A DNA stretch of 64,000 bases from Micromonospora purpureochromogenes (lineage in GTDB: Bacteria > Actinomycetota > Actinomycetes > Mycobacteriales > Micromonosporaceae), in assembly GCF_900091515.1 (NCBI RefSeq), contig NZ_LT607410.1, positions 2,356,001 through 2,420,000 on the forward strand, given 5' to 3'. Below are positions 8,778-15,853 of the stretch, piece by piece. The position numbers and the translations under genes were made by a program. The first letter of the stretch is position 1. Every line of letters begins with the position of its first letter. The notes below the pieces were generated by a model. It had not been told where the DNA came from. It was given only the letters and a program-made list of their open reading frames with translations, and did no database searches.

Positions 8778-9551
8778 TCAGCCGGACAGCACCAGTCCCA
8801 GGTAGACCAGCGTGGTGACCACCTCGACGGCGGCGCCGAGGACGTCGCCGGTGACACCGCCGAGCCGGCGTACCACGTGGCGGAGCAGCCCCACCGCGAC
8901 GGTGAGCGCCGCCGCGACGGCGACCGGCCCCTGCCACGGGCGGCCCGGTACCGCCGGCACCGCCGCCAGCGCGACGGCGACCGCGCCGACCGCCGGCGCC
9001 ACCGGTCCCACCGTCCCGGCGACCAGCGCGCCCAACCCCTCCGGCCGGGCCGCCGGCACCCCGCGCCGGCAGGCCACCGTCACCGCGAGCCGCCCCGCCG
9101 CCGTCGCGGCCACCACGCCCGCGAGCACCGCCGGCCACGACCGCCCCGCCAGCTCCGCGAGGGCCGCCGTCTGGAGCAGGAGTACGACCACCAGCGCGAC
9201 CACCCCGAACGGCCCCACGTCCGGCTTCTTCATGATCTCCAGCGCCGCCGCTCCCCGCCGGTACGACCCCAGCGCGTCCACGGTGTCGGCCAGCCCGTCC
9301 AGGTGCAGCCCCCGGGTGAGCAGGGCGGCGCAGCCCACCGTCACCCCGGCGGCGACCAGCGGGGGAGCGAACGCGGCCAACAGCAGCAGCACCCCGGCGA
9401 GCACCGCGCCGAGCAACGCCCCGACCAGCGGGGCGAGCGCCATCGCGGCGCCCGCCGTCGGACGGTCGATCCGGCCGGCGCGCACCGGCAGCGTGGTGAA
9501 GGTGGTCAGCGCCAGCCGCAGGCCGTCGGCGACCCGCGACTCAGCCGGCAC
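8778..9551 (-). CDS. cobS: Adenosylcobinamide-GDP ribazoletransferase
   Basis: Integral membrane cobalamin synthase that joins adenosylcobinamide-GDP and alpha-ribazole(-phosphate) in the last assembly steps. The 257-aa protein has about six hydrophobic helices and the family signature LTRGLHLDGLADTVDALGS, followed by MKKPDVGPFG, and a C-terminal GGVTGDVLGAAVE, all characteristic Asp-rich cytoplasmic loops. The ATG start overlaps the end of the upstream cobU-cobT fusion by 11 bp, indicating translational coupling. Both neighbours act in the same nucleotide-loop assembly pathway. Confidence 0.93.
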   Translation of the reverse strand: MPAESRVADGLRLALTTFTTLPVRAGRIDRPTAGAAMALAPLVGALLGAVLAGVLLLLAAFAPPLVAAGVTVGCAALLTRGLHLDGLADTVDALGSYRRGAAALEIMKKPDVGPFGVVALVVVLLLQTAALAELAGRSWPAVLAGVVAATAAGRLAVTVACRRGVPAARPEGLGALVAGTVGPVAPAVGAVAVALAAVPAVPGRPWQGPVAVAAALTVAVGLLRHVVRRLGGVTGDVLGAAVEVVTTLVYLGLVLSG

Positions 9552-11457
9552 GCCAGCCGGACGGGTCCGGCTCCGTGGTCGTCGGCCCCGGGCCGGCCGG
9601 CTCCGGCTCGCTGAAGTCGGGCTCGGAGACGTCCGGTTCGGCGCCGCCCGGCTCCACGGTGGTCGGGCCGGGGCCCGCGGGTTCCGGCTCGGCGAAGTCC
9701 GGCTCCTCGGAGTCGGGATCCCCGCCGCCGAGCAGGGGGTGCGCCGGCAGCGCGGCGGCCAGCGCCAGCACCGAGCGCAGCAGCGGCAGCGCGGTCAGCG
9801 CGTTCGCCCCCTCGCCCAGGTCCAGCCGCAGGTCCAGCAGCGGGGTCAGGCCGAGTACGTCGGCGGCGAGCCGGACCGCCGGGTGGCCGCCGTGGTCGGC
9901 GAGCACGCACCAGTGCCGGGCCTGCCCGGCCAGGTCGCGGCTGATCATGCCGGCGGCCACGCCGACCGGGCCGTCGAGCATCACCGGCAGCCGGCGGGCG
10001 GTGGCGCCGAGCAGCACGCCGGTGGCCACCGCGATGTCGCCGCCGCCCAGCTCGGCCAGCACGTCCTTGGCGTCGCGCGGGGAGCGGCGGGTCCGGTGCA
10101 GCGCGTCCCGGACCGCCGCGCAGCGGGTCATCCACGCCGCGTCGTCGATCTCGCCGCTGGCGGTGATCACCCGGCCGAGCACCGCCGGAGCCTCCGCGCC
10201 GGCGGTCGCCGCCAGCACCGCGGCGGCCGCCGCCTCCGTGCCGGCGCCGCACGCCCCCAGCACCAGCAGCTGTACGCCCGCGTCGGCGGCCTCCTCGGCC
10301 AGCCGCCAGCCGTAGCGCAGGGCCGACTCGACGGCGGCGCCGGCCAGCGCCGGCTCCTGCTCCATCGGCGCCGAGGACGGGGTGTCCACCACCTGGAGGC
10401 TGGCGCCGCTCTCGGCGGCCAGCCGGGCCAGCGCGCCCCGGCCGGCCCGCGCCTGCCGGGCCCGGCGCGACGACTCGCCGGGGACCGTGCCGGCGGCGGC
10501 GCCGCCCTGGTGGTCCCCGTGCAGCAGCAGCACCCGCACGCTCGCCCACGGGGCGGGGGTCGCGGTGCCCTGGGTGGCGGCGGCGAAGCCGACGATCCGT
10601 TCCAGCGCGCCGAACCCGGCCCCCGCCACGTCCAGGGTGGCGAGCCGGTCGACGGCCTGCGGGCCGGCGTACTCGTCGGGCATGGGCAGCTCCATGCCGG
10701 GCTGGATGACCAGGCCGGTCGCGACCATCGGCAGCGCCATGGTCGGCGCCGCCCAGGCGGTCCCGTTGGTGTCCGTGGCTGCGGCGGGTGCGGCGGGCGT
10801 GGTCGGGGTCAGCACGTCCGGCAGCGGCGCCTCAGCCGGCGCGGCGGCGGCTGTCACGTCCTGGCGGGCCGGGCCGGCCTGGGCGGGCACCCCGGCGGCG
10901 CGCGGGGTGACGGCGGGCTTGAGCCAGGTCGGCTGACCGGCGACCACCAGCACCACGGCGTCGCAGGCGTCCGCGACGGCCCGGTTCGCCGCGCCGAGCG
11001 CGTCGGTGAACGCCCGACCCAGCGGGGTGGTCGGCACCAGCGACAGCCCCACCTCGGGGCTGACCAGCACGATCCGCGCCGCGCTGGCGCGGACCGCCGC
11101 GGCCAGTTCGGCGATGGTGGCCACGTCGTCGGCGGGCTGGTGCGCCGGGTCGAGCAGCACCGTCACCCAGCCGCCCAGGTCGTCCACCAGCAGCGTCTCG
11201 TTCGGCCCGGCGGAGGCGATCACGTCGGCCAGCCGGCGCGGGTCGTCGGCGGTCTCCTCGGTGGTCCAGCTGCCCGGCCGGCGTTCCCGGTGCGCCGCCA
11301 GCCGGGCGGCCCACTCGGTGTCGTCCGGGTCCGCGTCGGCGGAGGTCGCCACGTAGCGCACCGTCGGGGCGTCACCCACCAGGGACTCGGCGAACTCCGA
11401 CTTGCCCGAGCGGATACCGCCGAGCACCAGGACCGTGTTCCAGCCGTCAACGGACAT
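9541..11457 (-). CDS. cobUT: CobU-CobT fusion: cobinamide kinase/guanylyltransferase plus divergent CobT domain
   Basis: Residues 1 to ~185 are CobU, which phosphorylates adenosylcobinamide and attaches GMP: Walker A GGIRSGKS (13-20), YVATSADADPDD, an AAHRERRP segment with the expected guanylylated His, and LLVDDLGGWVTVLL. After a Pro/Ala linker, residues ~230-575 align with CobT (nicotinate-nucleotide:DMB phosphoribosyltransferase), keeping LLLHGDH, the LGG-A-A core and the C-terminal DLGEGANALTALPLL with the likely catalytic Glu. The canonical GEMGIGNTT motif is replaced by GACGAGTEA, and the later DGFIVTAAAL and SHRSAEPGH motifs by DGPVGVAAGM and DHGGHPA. The last ~58 residues are an acidic Pro-rich tail holding two copies of a PEPAGPGPTT unit. 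CobU activity is well supported; CobT activity is uncertain. Upstream by 52 bp of coding-free DNA is the kinase gene; downstream cobS overlaps. Confidence 0.85.
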   Translation of the reverse strand: MSVDGWNTVLVLGGIRSGKSEFAESLVGDAPTVRYVATSADADPDDTEWAARLAAHRERRPGSWTTEETADDPRRLADVIASAGPNETLLVDDLGGWVTVLLDPAHQPADDVATIAELAAAVRASAARIVLVSPEVGLSLVPTTPLGRAFTDALGAANRAVADACDAVVLVVAGQPTWLKPAVTPRAAGVPAQAGPARQDVTAAAAPAEAPLPDVLTPTTPAAPAAATDTNGTAWAAPTMALPMVATGLVIQPGMELPMPDEYAGPQAVDRLATLDVAGAGFGALERIVGFAAATQGTATPAPWASVRVLLLHGDHQGGAAAGTVPGESSRRARQARAGRGALARLAAESGASLQVVDTPSSAPMEQEPALAGAAVESALRYGWRLAEEAADAGVQLLVLGACGAGTEAAAAAVLAATAGAEAPAVLGRVITASGEIDDAAWMTRCAAVRDALHRTRRSPRDAKDVLAELGGGDIAVATGVLLGATARRLPVMLDGPVGVAAGMISRDLAGQARHWCVLADHGGHPAVRLAADVLGLTPLLDLRLDLGEGANALTALPLLRSVLALAAALPAHPLLGGGDPDSEEPDFAEPEPAGPGPTTVEPGGAEPDVSEPDFSEPEPAGPGPTTTEPDPSGWRAG

Positions 11458-11505
11458 GCCCGTACCTTAAAGCCGCCCGAGCCGCGGTCGCCGCCCGGCC
11501 CGGGC

Positions 11506-13554
11506 TCAGCCGCAGTGCTCGAATCCGCTGGCGTAGCTGGCGCCGCCGGTCGCCCCGCCCCACTTCACGCAGGCCCCGCCGGCTCCGGCCCGCACCGGGC
11601 CGGCGTAGTACTCGAACGTGCCGCTGTCGGTGGCGCGGGTCTTCCCCTGTACCTCCAGGAACGCCGACGCCGTGGTGCGCTCGCCGACCGCGGTCACCTT
11701 CATGGTGACCACGCAGTTGGCCTTGGCCGACTCGTTCCACAGCAGGTAGACCTTTCCCCGCCGGACCCCGTTCGCGGTCAACGAGGCGGAGTCGATCACC
11801 TGGTAGCCACTGCCGCAGACCTGGGCCGGCGTGTACGGGTTGGTCCTCGCCGGCGGGGTGGTGGTCGTCCCCGGCTGCGCGGCGGAGGCGGTGGGGGACG
11901 CGCTCGGTCCCGGGCCCGTCGTCGTGCCGGTCGACCCGGCGGTCGGCGTCGCCGAGGCCGACCGGGAACCGCTGGCACTCGCGCTCGGCCTCGGCTTCCC
12001 GCCCCGGGTGCTGACGCTCGGGCCCGGCAGCACCGGTGCCGCCGCCCCGGACTCGCCGGTCAGCGCCGGGCCGCCGCGGGCGGGCTCGTCCGGCCGGAGC
12101 GCCACCACCGCGGCCACGGCGGCCAGCACGGCCACCACCCCGCCCGCCGCGCCGGCCAGGGCGAGCCGGCGCCGTCGGCCCACGCCGCCGGCCCGGTCCT
12201 CCCGGGTCGGGACGGTCTCCGGTACGAGGTACCGGCCGGGGTAGCCGGCGGGCGGGGTCGCCTGCTGGCCGCCCATGACGGCCGGGTACGGCCCGCCTGG
12301 ATACGGCTGGCCGGCGGCCGGAAAGGGTGCGTTAGCCGGGTACCCGGTCGGAATGGGTGCGCCGCCCGGCGGTGTGGCGGGCGGGCCGCCCTGCCGCCAC
12401 TGCGGAGCCACGGTCCCGGGGCCGGTGGACGGCGCGGGCGGGGTGGCGGACGCGGCGGACATCGCCCCGGTCCCCGCGCCGGGCGGCGTCGGCGCTCCGG
12501 CCGGAACTGCCCCCGAGCCGGTCCCCGCGCCGGTGTCCCGTGGACCGGCGGACGCCGCCCCCGACGGGTCGCCGGCCGGGCCGGCCGGCGTCGACGGACC
12601 GGACGCCGTCGACGGACCGGACGGTGTCGACGGACCGGACGGCGTCGATGGCGCGGCCGGCGTCGGCAGGGCCGGACCCTGCAGCGCCCACGGCGGACGC
12701 GGCGGCACCCGCAGCACGGCCAGCGTGGCGTCCCGGGCGTCCAGGGCGGCGTCGGCCAGGGCGGCGGCGCTGGGCCAGCGGTCACCGGGGCTCTTCGCCA
12801 GGGCGCGCGCGACCACCTCGGCCACCGCCGGCGGGGTGCCTGACGGCAGCGGCGCCGGCTCCTCCTGGGCGTGCCGCAGCGCCACCTGCAACGGGTTCTC
12901 CCCGACGAACGGCGGCTGCCCGGTCAGGCAGTAGTAGGCGACCGCCCCGAGCGCGTAGACGTCGGTGGCCGCCGAGACCGGCTGGCCGACCGCCTGCTCC
13001 GGCGACATGTACGAGGCGGTGCCGAGCACCATGTGCGCGGCGGTCAGCGAGGCCATCGTGCTGGAACGGGCGATGCCGAAGTCGACCAGCACCACCGTCC
13101 CGTCCCGCTTCACCAGCAGATTGCCCGGCTTGACGTCCCGGTGCACGATGCCGGCGGTGTGCGCGGCGTGCAGCGCGGCGGCGGCCTGCGCCACCACCGA
13201 CATGGTCGACGTCGGGTCGAGCCGGCCGGCCCGCCGGATCCAGGTGACCAGCGGCTCGCCGTCGACGTACTCCATCACCAGGTAGCTGACCTGGCTGCCG
13301 TCGGCCAGCGTCGCCGAGCCGAAGTCGTGCACCGCGACGATGCCCGGGTGCCGCAGGGCCGCCATCATCCGGGCCTCGGCGTGGAACCGGCTGGTGAACT
13401 CCGGGTCCTCCACCAGCGCCGGGAGCAGCACCTTCACCGCCACCTCGCGGTCCAGCAACGTGTCGACACACCGCCAGACCGCGCCCATGCCGCCGGTCGC
13501 CACCCGTTCGCCCAGCCGGTACCGGTTGCTGAGCACCACTCCTTGAGTCAGCAC
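11506..13554 (-). CDS. Membrane-anchored serine/threonine protein kinase (PknB-like, no PASTA)
   Basis: Hanks-type kinase with an intact catalytic domain in residues ~12-270: glycine loop ATGGMGAVW, VAVKVLLP with catalytic Lys41, HRDVKPGNLLV around 137-147, DFGIA, and SYMSPEQAVGQPVSAATDVYALG. A Pro/Ser/Thr-Gly-rich linker with repeated GPSTPSGPST-like units runs to ~455. One membrane helix follows (LALAGAAGGVVAVLAAVAAVVAL, ~460-486), then an extracytoplasmic Ser/Thr-rich stalk and a ~110-residue compact C-terminal domain holding four Cys (VCGSG, ANCVV, GACVKW, EHCG) that may form two disulfides. There are no PASTA repeats, so the ligand is unknown. GTG at 13552-13554 gives the usual short N terminus before the kinase fold; longer starts up to 13701 are open but Arg/Pro-rich. 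It heads the minus-strand run that includes cobUT and cobS. Confidence 0.9.
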   Translation of the reverse strand: MLTQGVVLSNRYRLGERVATGGMGAVWRCVDTLLDREVAVKVLLPALVEDPEFTSRFHAEARMMAALRHPGIVAVHDFGSATLADGSQVSYLVMEYVDGEPLVTWIRRAGRLDPTSTMSVVAQAAAALHAAHTAGIVHRDVKPGNLLVKRDGTVVLVDFGIARSSTMASLTAAHMVLGTASYMSPEQAVGQPVSAATDVYALGAVAYYCLTGQPPFVGENPLQVALRHAQEEPAPLPSGTPPAVAEVVARALAKSPGDRWPSAAALADAALDARDATLAVLRVPPRPPWALQGPALPTPAAPSTPSGPSTPSGPSTASGPSTPAGPAGDPSGAASAGPRDTGAGTGSGAVPAGAPTPPGAGTGAMSAASATPPAPSTGPGTVAPQWRQGGPPATPPGGAPIPTGYPANAPFPAAGQPYPGGPYPAVMGGQQATPPAGYPGRYLVPETVPTREDRAGGVGRRRRLALAGAAGGVVAVLAAVAAVVALRPDEPARGGPALTGESGAAAPVLPGPSVSTRGGKPRPSASASGSRSASATPTAGSTGTTTGPGPSASPTASAAQPGTTTTPPARTNPYTPAQVCGSGYQVIDSASLTANGVRRGKVYLLWNESAKANCVVTMKVTAVGERTTASAFLEVQGKTRATDSGTFEYYAGPVRAGAGGACVKWGGATGGASYASGFEHCG

Positions 13555-13699
13555 CGCGCCACCGTACCGGCCGGGGACGCTCGTGGTGATCACCGCCCGG
13601 GCGCCGCCGGGGGTGAGCGTCGGGCCGCCGCGCGGACGGCCGACTACGCTTGCGGGGGTCCGTCCCGGGGGACGGTGTAGCGGCGAGGGGAGACGCGGC

Positions 13700-13900
13700 A
13701 TGGCGTGGAGCTGGCGGTACGAGGGCGCGAACGGCGCGTCGGTCGATGGACCGGCGGAGTCGTTCGGCAGTCAGGCGGACGCCGAATCGTGGATCGGCCA
13801 GACCTGGCGGGAGCTCGCGGCGTCCGGCGTCACCTCGGTCGCGCTCGTGGAGGACGACCGGGTGGAGTACCGGATGAGCCTGCTCCCGACGGCGGAGTGA
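13700..13900 (+). CDS. Small conserved actinobacterial protein (66 aa)
   Basis: A 66-aa soluble protein, MAWSWRYEGANGASVDGP..., with FGSQADAESWIGQTWRELAASGV and VALVEDDRVEYRMSLLP. This pattern (aromatic start, an S-Q-x-D-A-E-S-W-I/L-G helix, ending in M-S-L) is common among unannotated actinobacterial mini-proteins as I recall; no function is known. The ATG is set by GAGGGGAGA ~6 nt upstream; a longer open frame from 13583 lacks a site. Its stop overlaps the next start by one nucleotide (TGATG), so it is coupled to the M50 peptidase gene. Confidence 0.8.
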   Translation: MAWSWRYEGANGASVDGPAESFGSQADAESWIGQTWRELAASGVTSVALVEDDRVEYRMSLLPTAE

Positions 13901-14700
13901 TGGGCTACGACCGCCCGGGGGGCGAGCCGCTGGTGCTCGGCGTGCCCCGGGCGGCGTTCCGGCCCAGCCCGGTCTTCCTGGCCCTGGTCGCGCTCTTCGT
14001 GGCCAGCGGGGTGATGGCCTGGAACCGGTTCGGCAACGTGAAGTTCGACGTGTTCCTCTTCGTGCTCTCGGGCTGGCTGGTCTCGCTCTGCCTGCACGAG
14101 TACGCCCACGCGGTGGTCGCGTTCCGGGCCGGCGACCGGGACATCGCCCACCGGGGCTACCTGACGTTGAACCCGTTCAAGTACACCCACCCGCTGCTGT
14201 CGATCGTGCTGCCGGTGGTGGTGGTACTGCTCGGCGGCATCGGCCTGCCCGGCGGCGCGGTCTGGGTGGACCGGCACGCGATCCCGGGCCGGCTGCGGCA
14301 CACCCTGGTCAGCCTCGCCGGCCCGGCCACCAACGTGCTGTTCACGCTGCTGCTGGTGGCGGCGCTGCGGATCGGCACGGGGACCGCCGGCGGGCCGATC
14401 GAGTTCTGGGCCGGGGTGGCGCTGCTGGCGTTCCTCCAGCTCACCGCGAGCGTGCTCAACCTGCTCCCGGTGCCCGGCCTGGACGGCGGCAACATGATCC
14501 AACCCTGGCTGAACCCGCAGTGGCGGCGGATGTACGACATGTTCGCCCCGTACGGCTTCATTCTGCTCTTCGCGCTGCTGTGGAACCCGCGCATCGGCGG
14601 CTGGTTCTTCGACGCGGTCTTCGCGATCGGCGACCTGCTCGGCCTGCCGAGCTGGCTCTACGGCCTGGGGCTGGACCTGATCCGCTTCTGGCAGGGCTGA
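13900..14700 (+). CDS. Site-2-protease-like M50 family zinc metallopeptidase
   Basis: Polytopic membrane protein (266 aa, about six helices). It carries the zinc motif HEYAH at residues 66-70 and the third-ligand motif PVPGLDGG near 190-196, the two hallmarks of intramembrane S2P-type proteases; no PDZ domain is present, as in the short rhomboid-neighbour subgroup. Such proteases cleave transmembrane substrates such as anti-sigma factors; no candidate substrate is obvious in the window. The ATG overlaps the stop of the 66-aa gene (TGATG), so expression is coupled. Followed by two strong hairpins. Confidence 0.9.
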   Translation: MGYDRPGGEPLVLGVPRAAFRPSPVFLALVALFVASGVMAWNRFGNVKFDVFLFVLSGWLVSLCLHEYAHAVVAFRAGDRDIAHRGYLTLNPFKYTHPLLSIVLPVVVVLLGGIGLPGGAVWVDRHAIPGRLRHTLVSLAGPATNVLFTLLLVAALRIGTGTAGGPIEFWAGVALLAFLQLTASVLNLLPVPGLDGGNMIQPWLNPQWRRMYDMFAPYGFILLFALLWNPRIGGWFFDAVFAIGDLLGLPSWLYGLGLDLIRFWQG

Positions 14701-14702
14701 GT

Positions 14703-14738
14703 CCGCGAGCCGCCGCGCAGCGGCGGGGCGGCTCGCGG
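14703..14738. terminator. Terminator hairpin after M50 peptidase gene
   Basis: Perfect 12-bp stem (14703-14714 and 14727-14738, CCGCGAGCCGCC) with a 12-nt loop, starting 3 nt after the stop codon. Confidence 0.65.
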
Positions 14739-14758
14739 TCGGCGTACCCGGGGAAGGG

Positions 14759-14791
14759 CCCGGGCCGGCGCGGACGCCGCGCCGGCCCGGG
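14759..14791. terminator. Terminator hairpin after aldo/keto reductase gene
   Basis: Perfect 15-bp stem (14759-14773 and 14777-14791, CCCGGGCCGGCGCGG) with a 3-nt loop, 7 nt past the end of the minus-strand reductase gene. With the 14703 hairpin it separates two convergent genes. Confidence 0.65.
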
Positions 14792-14797
14792 GGAGCG

Positions 14798-15796
14798 TCA
14801 CGGCCGCTGGGCCGGGCTCTCGGTCTTCGCCGCGTCCCGCTCGGTGACCGGCTCGACGATCTCGTCGATCGCCTTGAGCAGGTCGGCGTCGAGCTTCACG
14901 CCGGCCGCCTTGACGTTGTCGTGCACCTGCTCCGGGCGGGACGCCCCGACGATCGCCGACGAGACGTTCGGGTTCTGCAGCACCCAGGCGATGGCGAGCT
15001 GCGGCATGGTCAGCCCGGCCTGCTCGGCCAGCGGCTTGAGCCGCTGTACCCGGGTCAGCACCTCGTCGGTCAGCCACTGGGCGATGAACCCGGCGCCGGA
15101 CTTCTCGTCGGTGGCGCGGGAGCCGGCGGGCGGCGGCTGGCCCGGCAGGTACTTGCCGGAGAGCACCCCCTGGGCCATCGGCGACCAGACGATCTGCCCG
15201 ATGCCCAGCTCCTCGCTGGTGGGGACGACCTCGGTCTCGATGACCCGCCAGAGCATCGAGTACTGCGGCTGGTTGGACACCAATGGGATGCGCAGCTCGC
15301 GGGCGAGCTGGTGGGCCTCGCGGATCTGCGAGGCCTTCCACTCCGAGACGCCGATGTAGTGCGCCTTGCCGGCGTGCACGATGTCGGCGAACGCCGACAT
15401 CGTCTCCTCCAGCGGAGTGCTGTAGTCGTAGCGGTGGGCCTGGTAGAGGTCCACGTAGTCGGTGCGCAGCCGGCGCAGCGAGCCGTCGATCGACTCCATG
15501 ATGTGCTTGCGGGACAGGCCCCGGTCGTTGCGGCCCGGCCCGGTCGGCCAGTAGACCTTGGTGAACACCTCGAGGCCCTCGCGGCGCTCGCCCGCGAGGG
15601 CCTTGCCGAGCACCTCCTCGGCGCGGGTGCCGGCGTAGACGTCGGCGGTGTCGAACGTGGTGATGCCGGTGTCCAGGGCGGCGCGGACGCAGGCCAGCGC
15701 CGCGTCCTCCTCGACCTGCGAACCGTGGGTGATCCAGTTGCCGTACGAGATCTCGCTGACCATCAGGCCGGAACGGCCCAGGTGTCGGAATTCCAT
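14798..15796 (-). CDS. Aldo/keto reductase family oxidoreductase
   Basis: NADPH-dependent (beta/alpha)8-barrel carbonyl reductase of the Kv-beta/Tas-like type, 332 aa. Catalytic tetrad motifs are visible: DTADVYAG (Asp and Tyr), EVFTKVYWP (Lys) and LYQAHRYD (His). Strands at the NADP site include SNQPQYSMLWR and the C-terminal SSAIVGASRPEQVHDN, where the Gly-Ala-Ser-Arg segment binds the 2'-phosphate. Closest in kind to voltage-gated K+ channel beta-subunit-like reductases common in actinobacteria. Substrate unknown. The ATG is preceded by TAGGGT 6 nt upstream and has no ribosome site, so the mRNA is probably leaderless. Confidence 0.92.
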   Translation of the reverse strand: MEFRHLGRSGLMVSEISYGNWITHGSQVEEDAALACVRAALDTGITTFDTADVYAGTRAEEVLGKALAGERREGLEVFTKVYWPTGPGRNDRGLSRKHIMESIDGSLRRLRTDYVDLYQAHRYDYSTPLEETMSAFADIVHAGKAHYIGVSEWKASQIREAHQLARELRIPLVSNQPQYSMLWRVIETEVVPTSEELGIGQIVWSPMAQGVLSGKYLPGQPPPAGSRATDEKSGAGFIAQWLTDEVLTRVQRLKPLAEQAGLTMPQLAIAWVLQNPNVSSAIVGASRPEQVHDNVKAAGVKLDADLLKAIDEIVEPVTERDAAKTESPAQRP

Positions 15797-15802
15797 GCCC
15801 CG

Positions 15803-15808
15803 ACCCTA
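15803..15808 (-). promoter_or_regulatory. Candidate -10 for leaderless aldo/keto reductase mRNA
   Basis: On the minus strand TAGGGT (TANNNT type) ends 6 nt before the ATG at 15796. No Shine-Dalgarno sequence is present. Confidence 0.4.
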
Positions 15809-15853
15809 GTCCGCCCCGATCATGACCACCGGACGGCGCGGCGGCCGGGTGGT

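Noticed and set aside
11458..11505. Cobalamin riboswitch before cobUT
   Set aside because: Only 48 nt separate the genes, far too short for a cobalamin aptamer.
8812..12843. 1343-codon plus-strand open frame opposite cobS, cobUT and the kinase
   Set aside because: Shadow of third-position G/C bias; the minus-strand frames carry clear domains.
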